This document shows positions 57,405 to 64,000 of a stretch of DNA of 64,000 bases, one piece after another. The notes under the pieces are model-generated. The model did not search any database and was not told the DNA's origin. It worked only from the letters and a program-made list of their open reading frames with translations. Both the position numbers and the translations under genes were made by a program. Source of the DNA: Daphnia carinata (lineage: Eukaryota; Arthropoda; Branchiopoda; Diplostraca; Daphniidae); contig NC_081333.1 in assembly GCF_022539665.2 (NCBI RefSeq), positions 5,392,971 through 5,456,970 on the forward strand. The letters are read 5' to 3'. Position 1 is the stretch's first letter, and every line of letters begins with the position of its first letter.

Positions 57405-60400
57405 TTGACGCCTGATTGTCGACCAACAATTAAATCATATTACACTGTGAACGGATCGCAGCAGAGGACGTGCGGCAGTGAAGGCACCTGGATCGGCGAT
57501 TCTGGACCTCGTTGCCTTGCACGGATTTGTTCCATGACGGATATTATCAAACACGGATACTTTGGCTTTGTAGTCGGTGAATCAGCTCGGAGCCTCAACA
57601 CCGGATATGTCATACTCTACGACTGCGACGAGGGATACAAATTAATCGGTGTACGCGAAAGTTCCTGCTTAGCCACCGATGACGGATGAAGAGCCGTCAT
57701 GTCATCAGATTTTCTGCAATCGCTTATCCGGCGTGCTGGGACATGGTACGGTGACGGGAGCCGAAGAACACGTCTACGTTCAGTTAGCTTGCAATCCAGG
57801 ATACGAATTAGACGGACCGGAACGATTAGCCTGCACAAACGACGATAACTGGAACGGCATCCCGTCAACTGCCGTCCGGTGGAATACCCCAATTTGGGCT
57901 CTTTACCAACGGAATTGTCTCTTTACAGCAGGCAATGCTGAACTCGATGCGGATGTTTATCATTTTGGGGAGGTTTTGGCGTACACCTGTCGAAAAGGCT
58001 ACAAAGTTACAAAACCGACCACAGATGGCTCTGTTGTCGACAGTTTGTCGACAGTTTGTCTGGCGCAACATGGTCTCCGCGAGTTGACTCGACCGTTCGG
58101 GTTGTAAGCGGCACACGATTCTCGCACTGCGATTGGCTCTCCAACTGTGACGCCAGTGGCAACCACTACTGAAAGAAAGCAAGCTGTTGATGTGTCGTCT
58201 GCTTGTGCCGTCTGCATGTGTCGTCTGCATCGATTTCTATTTTCAAATTAGGCCCAAATCATAAAATTACTAATAAAAAATCATAAAACATTCCTGAAAT
58301 CAACACTGACATCTTTTACGATAACCCCTTGGACTCGACGGTAAGCGATTCTTTTGTTTCCAGTGAACCATGAATGTAAGTAGTTTAATAAATGACTGTA
58401 AAAATTCGAATTTGAAAATAAACCAAATGAAAAGGCTTTCCTATTTTTTTGTATTATTATAACGATAAGCCTATACCATAAGACAAATATGGAATCGTAA
58501 AACTGTTTTTGAACTTATTTTACGTTGATAATAATGGAAATTTTAAAAATTCCGCCTAAAAATAATGGCATCCGTTTTCTCTACTGTGATTGGTTGTTCG
58601 TAATTTAGTATTTCTTTAACTAATTTGATTAATATTTGTTGTTTAATGCCCACCAAAACATTCCTCATGATACAAGGAATCTAGATATTACCTTGATAAC
58701 ATATAATAAGCCAAAAAAATGCCTAAACGAAGGGCCCAAAGTTTCGGTTTTTCATAGTTTCCCCTCCTCCCATACACCGTCCAAAAATAAAATATTTATT
58801 AATGGACAAACTATCGGTCCGAAATGAATTATTTTAATTTCAAGGAATAGCTCTTAGTATGAGCTTTCTATTTCTGTAACATTAAAAGTAGGATTTCCGT
58901 AACCAAATAAGTTCTGGAACGAAAGATTTTTTGTCGTTTTATCGTTTGGGTCCATTACATCTTTGGGTTGCAAAACTTTGCAAAATTATATTTTTTATAT
59001 TTTTTTGCCATGGAAATACTGCTTTAAGTTTTACGAAAATCGAAAGCCCTTACAATGGGCTATTCATTGCAATTAGAATTATTCTTTTTAGACCAACAGT
59101 TTGTCCATTAATGGATTAAATAAGAGCCGCCAACAGAATCCCTTCGCCATGAAACTGGCCTGCCAGCATGGATACGCATGGGCAGTGGGTTGAGTGAATG
59201 CAAGTCGACAAGAGAACGGAAGCATCTCCCTCCGACCTGCGTCACATGACCGTGTAAATCTTCTCCAGTTCCCTTGAACGGCCAAATCCAAGCAACAGAA
59301 ATTTGGCTGGATATGATCGCGGCCCTCGTACGCTGCGATCCAGGCTTCCAGGGGGCATTTTGGCGTCAACCTTTTGTTGAACCTTTTTAACGCCAAAATG
59401 CGCCCTTAGCCGGCACTGAGTTGATGTGTGGGTTATCTGGCATCTGGAAAAGAAAGCCACAGTGTCAGCCGCAGTTATGCGTCCTTCCGAAACAACTCCA
59501 AATGGAATTAGAATTGTCTGTAGGATTGATTTTCACCGAGCGACTGAAGACACGTACTGATACAATAAAAAATTCCAGTTTGGCTGCCAGATGGGATATA
59601 CGCTCGATGAATCGCAAACGTCCACGTTTTCCTGTGGTGAAAACGGAAAATAAGGACGAATACAAAAATTCCAACTTGCAGCCCAATCGATTGTTCCGAT
59701 GTTCAAATTCCGCAACATGAATCTGTAAGCAAAACGATTTCGCTGCTTGATAGCCGCATCGCTTTCAGCTGCCAAGAAGGATATCAACTGAAAGGAGAAG
59801 CTCAAATAATTTGTCTTTCTGAGGACACTTCGTCCAGTCCAATGCACATTATCGTTGTCCGATCATGCGCAGAGCCCTCACGAAATGAATAACGAAATCA
59901 ATCAACGGCTGACTGCAGGGTAAACTTGATGCAAAGAGAACACATCGATGACAAGTTGTATAACGTTTTTCATTTTGCAGCTACTGTTCGACGGCCCAAT
60001 ATACATGTGACCGTAGATATCAGCTGTTTGTTCCAGAGCGACGAATGTGCACAGAGCACGGGAAATGGAGCGAGAGTGGTCCGCAATGTGAAAGTAAATG
60101 GACATAATCATTACTTCTTACATTCAAAAGCGTAGTGATACAAAATTTTTATTTCAGGTGTCTGGTTTCCCGAACCTCAAGCACCGACACAAAGATTTGT
60201 GATGGGAGCTGGACGACAGTTTGGAGACCGGGTTCGTTATGCTTCCAGTGCAGGTTATCGATTAATCGGGGCAGATGAATCTACTTGTCTAGCTGGCGGA
60301 ATCTAGTCTTATTACGGCAATGTGAAGGTAACGTCAGCGTAGTCAAGCTGAGCAAAAACAAAAACCTTTCACACATCTGTGCTAGTTTGTTAAATATGTG

Positions 60401-61311
60401 ATTTCCATCAGCCAGCTCTGATTTGCGACACCTCCTCCTGCCGTTCACCACACGATGAATCTTACGCCCGAAAAAACGGGTCACGGGAACTCAGTTGGTA
60501 CTCCGTTGCCAAGAAGGGTTCACGCCAGTCGGTGATTTGACCATTCACTGTTTACTCAAACAGCAGTGATCCACAGTTAAAGGCCATTGTAAAAGTAAAA
60601 GCGAACAGTAATGTTAAATTTTCTGACGCAAATATGGAATTGCATATTACATTTCCACAAGTGCACCGTAGTCACTAGTTGTTAAAGACACTACCGCAAT
60701 GGCTATCATCAGTGTATCAGGAACCGTGACAACAGGTGGGCAGTTTCATTTTGGTGATCGGATCCTCATCACTTGTCAGCACGATACACACCATTTTTGT
60801 TTTTCATTCTATGAGATAGGTTTAACCTTTTGTTTAACTGACGATAACAGTCCGGGCTGTAAAAAGGAATAGCGCCATATTAGTTTGTCAGGAAAATGGC
60901 CTATGAGCAGGCCTGCCACCCATTTGTGACACTCACTGTGATACAATTTGCCTTAACAACGGTTCGTGTGCACCAAACAGTCAAAAATGTCTTTGTCGTT
61001 CCTGATATAGCGGAGGTCGTTGTCAACACGGTAAAGTGATTATGTGAAACGGCCCGGGCTGGACGCACCTGATAACGATGCCAAACGCGCATGTCAACGA
61101 ACTCAAAACTTTTTGCTTCTAATGTTACTTTTAAACCTATGCCTTTCTCGAAGATTCCTTGTTGTCGTGAAAATGAAAAAATAATCTTCTCGAATTGCAT
61201 TTGTTTTTTTAGCTGCCTGTCACGAGCCGTGCGGGAATGATGGCCGCTGCGTCTCACCTAACATTAGCCCGTGTCCCCATGAAACAGTAGGTTCTACATG
61301 CCGTGAACGTA
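57405..61311 (+). pseudogene. Sushi (CCP) and EGF module protein, decayed
   Basis: Successive CCP modules are recognisable by their Cys spacing and the CxxGYxL motif: YDCDEGYKLIGVRESSCLA (about 57620), LACNPGYELDGPERLAC (about 57800), AYTCRKGYKV (about 57985), IDCSDVQIPQHESVSKT with FSCQEGYQLKGEAQIICL (about 59690-59815), GDRVRYASSAGYRLIGADES (about 60225) and LRCQEGFTPVGDLTIHCL (about 60500). Then follow two EGF-like modules: CLNNGSCAPNSQKCLC with GGRCQH (about 60955-61030, one stop inside) and CHEPCGNDGRCVSPN with GSTCRE (about 61210-61308). Such proteins are usually secreted or membrane-anchored adhesion or complement-like molecules. Numerous stops and shifts between modules make this a pseudogene, or several. 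Confidence 0.7.
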
Positions 61312-62879
61312 GGTATAATTCATAACAACTGGTACTATATTTTAATCGATTCTTGCACATATTTTCTCAATTTATTATCATTTTAGTGATATGTTATTTT
61401 CTTCACTAGGGTAAAGCACCATCGCTCTCTAATTGGTCTTCACAATCATCAAGCTTCCTTGTTTCGTGGCAAACATAAGTCGTAGATTGAATCTAGAAAA
61501 GCTATTTGTTGCGTTTAACTATAACATGTGCCATCTGAATTGAAACCATTTCTGATAAAGATATGACATTATCAAGTGCAGCAAAATAGGCTACATTTTT
61601 TGTGCAGTTTTTTTCGTACTATTTGGTGAGCGAAAGCTTGGATTTATCACTTAATGTAGCAATGGTATGTACCTTATTTTTGTGATAGAGAATTATGATT
61701 TTCTTATTATAATATGAGTTAGATTATCCGCGCATTGGAAAATTCAACGATGGACAGGTGACTAAGTGGTATTGACATGGGACTCTTTGCGGCTTAATGC
61801 ATGACGGTCTAATTGTTTTCTATGGGGTCTAACGCTTAAAGATTTGTAATTTCTAACACCTAACCCAATACCTGGACGAAGTTTAATAGGTCGCTGCAGA
61901 CAGTGTAATTGGTGCTGTTATAATGGACAAGAAGATGGCAGTTAGTATCAGGTATCATAAAGTTTAAAAAGACATTACTAGTCAACTTAAAAATCTTGCA
62001 CGTATTCTGAATCAGCGCAAAAAATTAAATAAAGTTCATTAAAGAATTTCTTCTGAAATCCATTTGAAAAAACTAAAAACGCATCACTGTTCGGAACTGC
62101 CGCAACTTCCTTACAAACGCGGATTTCATGGAGAAAGACCAGTATAAAATATTTATGCGGTCCTCCGTCTATTGGAGTCGTGGTTACCATTTCGGGACTC
62201 AGTTGTGAGTTTACAACGCATTACGTGGCCGGCACGGTTCCTGTGAGTTAAGCTTCCCTCTGCTACTTGGTGCGCCCACTACCCACGCGCATTTCGGAAC
62301 CTTACAAGTTTCTGTAAGTCGGAAGATGTCCAGCAAAAACGCAGGTGTGCCTTACTATGGCTTGTATCGGAAACCAACTCATATGTAAGTTAGTTAGGTT
62401 AGTTATTAGTATTTTTTTGGTTGGCTGGTTGTTATCATGCTCATCCAACTTTTATTGTTTCGTTTTAATTATTTTCTTTTACTTTTTCTTTTCCTTCGTT
62501 GCACTTTTTTGCCGTTTCTCATCAAGATATGGTATTATGAAATACATATACTACAGTACTTTTATAGTTCAGGTTTCGCATTTCATGGACGAAAGGTTAA
62601 ACTTGTCAGTTAAAATAACCATTATATTTCAACTTGGTCTCGTCAGAGAGGATTAGTATATTCTTATTAGTGTATGGAAAACTGTCGGGCGTTGGGAAAT
62701 TCAAGGCAGAGTTGGCCCGTTGAAGATCAGTCAGTTTTTGAACGCATTGTATTGGAGGGTCGCGAAGTATTTGGCAGTTTTGAGTGAAACGTACACTGGG
62801 CGTTTGAGAGTAGGCTACTCAAAATTATAAACTTGTCAGTTGAGCAAAAATCAATACATCATACTGCCCTTGAAGTTTT
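61312..62879. other. No gene recognised
   Basis: Only short frames. T-rich stretches occur around 62400-62530. I saw no TE termini or repeats. Confidence 0.4.
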
Positions 62880-63289
62880 ATAGGATGGTCGATGTGACTG
62901 TGGTGACAATAATCAAAGGTGGGGTGGTCGTCACTGCCAAAGAAGCTGTGGCTGATGGTTCGACAACTGTGCTGGTTGTTGTGGCGGTTGTCGGTTCAAT
63001 CACCTACGGAGTTGATTCAACTTTCGTCGAAATTGTTTCGAGAACTGGTCGTTGTAATGTCGGTGTTGCTAGGATGGACATTGGCTGAGGCAGTTGTTGC
63101 AGTCGCGTTCTTACTTGGACTAACGCTAACAAACACGGTAGTAATTGCGAGGTAACAACAGTTTTTGTTGCTGTTCTGGAAAACTTGTGCAAAAGTCACA
63201 TGAACGTGTTCGTAGGGAGTGTAACGGCGTTGCAACCGAACGACATGCTGGGCTTCAGAAACTTCTCCTTCAAGTTTTCTCCGGTTCAT
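62880..63289 (-). other. Possible Thr/Ser-rich (mucin-like) coding remnant
   Basis: A minus-strand frame from 63289 reads RKLEGEVSEAQHVVRLQRRY, then becomes Thr/Ser/Ala-rich (VSPSKNATATTASANV, DITTTSS). After frame breaks it continues with TTATTTSTVVEPSATAS and LAVTTTPPLIIVTTVT. The composition suggests a decayed mucin-like extracellular region. No domain is recognisable and the open frame may be fortuitous. Confidence 0.3.
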
Positions 63290-64000
63290 TGTGCAAGCCT
63301 GTCAGCGTTTTTAGGTGTTGGCATCGTGGCTTTCTCGTCAGCTTCCTGGTCACTTTTGAACAGGTAACGCATGGCCAGCACATTGGATGTCGGGACGAAA
63401 TAAGCAGCCGGATTGGGCAGCGTATCTTAAGCCGAATATGCGTTGCGATAAGGCTTGTGTAATAGCGTAACCTCTGGATCCATTATAAATTACTCTTACT
63501 AAAATGAAAACAAAACACTGCCTTAGAAATTCTAATTTATTGATCAGACAACCACTTTCCACTGGTTGGTAACTAATACAGAATTGAAATGAGTGGAAAA
63601 AAGTAGTGGAAAGTAGAATTTCGTAGGAGGTGCAGTATCCTGCACAAAAACAAGAACACCGATTTATTTTCAAAACGCCCTCTTTGGATAAAATATATTA
63701 ATTATTTACCTTTTTTAAAATAGGGTTAGGGCGTGTTTGGCGCAAAAACACTATAAGTTGGGAAGGGTAGTTTTAAGTCCAGACACCTTCAAGTCAAAAG
63801 ACCTTTTGTTAATGCCCGAGGCGTTTCGAAAACCGTCTGGAAAAAGTAGGGTATAAATTTTTTGTTAGACCCTTCAATCTCCCCCCAGGCTAAGACGACA
63901 AATGTGTAATCAACATATTGTCAACCTCCATCACGCGCTTCGTTCATCATTGACTTACCATAGGGCGTCTTAAAATATGTTATAAAAAAATAAAACCGTA
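63290..64000. other. No gene recognised
   Basis: A 107-codon minus-strand open frame (63350-63673) has no recognisable domain and no exon support. Nothing else was noted up to the window end. Confidence 0.35.

Noticed and set aside
63350-63673. 107-codon minus-strand frame near the window end
   Set aside because: No domain, no splice support; the upstream and downstream sequence is non-coding in appearance.

Overview
The window is eukaryotic and arthropod-like. Its genes have short GT-AG introns, and it holds animal-specific genes and every major class of eukaryotic transposon. A tyrosine-rich YYTTQAP/DPKYY-type repeat fragment at 55.4-55.7 kb and decayed sushi/EGF genes fit a water flea (Daphnia-like cladoceran). 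The species is an inference from family resemblance, not from a search.

Only one host gene looks intact: an eight-exon NKRF-like gene (XTBD, G-patch and R3H domains; 12098-14015, +). Its model gives a 472-residue open frame across all exons. It is preceded on the same strand by a decayed DUSP11-like RNA phosphatase (5741-11787). Two decayed, mutually similar NOSIP-like copies lie on the minus strand at 262-2195 and 14446-15735. The first is split by a mariner-type element (519-1753, TA duplication) that itself carries a copia integrase fragment.

From 15.8 to 42.6 kb lies one I-like LINE on the minus strand, with ORF1, ORF2 and a poly(A) end. It is broken into pieces by insertions that can be ordered by nesting. 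A hAT MITE sits in the 3' UTR (15893-16962, 8-bp duplication). A FLYWCH-type Mutator-like element sits at the ORF1/ORF2 junction (19604-28417). A 13-kb Helitron sits in ORF1 (28598-41636). The Mutator-like transposase gene is in turn split by a 6.2-kb terminal-inverted-repeat element (20450-26650). That element carries a DUF4806-like gene and captured, intron-containing fragments of transportin (+) and a CNNM magnesium transporter (-). The Helitron is split by a 4.4-kb near-palindromic foldback element (29680-34096, 10-bp duplication) and by a 286-bp solo LTR (37097-37382, 4-bp duplication).

From 42.7 to 45.3 kb are two head-to-tail copies of another inverted-repeat element, one interrupted by a second hAT MITE. 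A complete Ty3/gypsy element follows at 46444-53451 (minus strand) with 217-bp LTRs, an ATAC duplication, a tRNA-Leu-type primer binding site, a gag with a CXC-like N-terminus, a T7 slippery site before protease, and a pol with all catalytic residues. Two in-frame stops disable the gag and pro/pol frames. It sits in a decayed bystin gene. From 55 to 61.3 kb are a decayed tyrosine-rich repeat gene and a decayed sushi/EGF gene. The last 2.7 kb hold nothing I can identify with confidence. No rRNA, tRNA or CRISPR features were seen.
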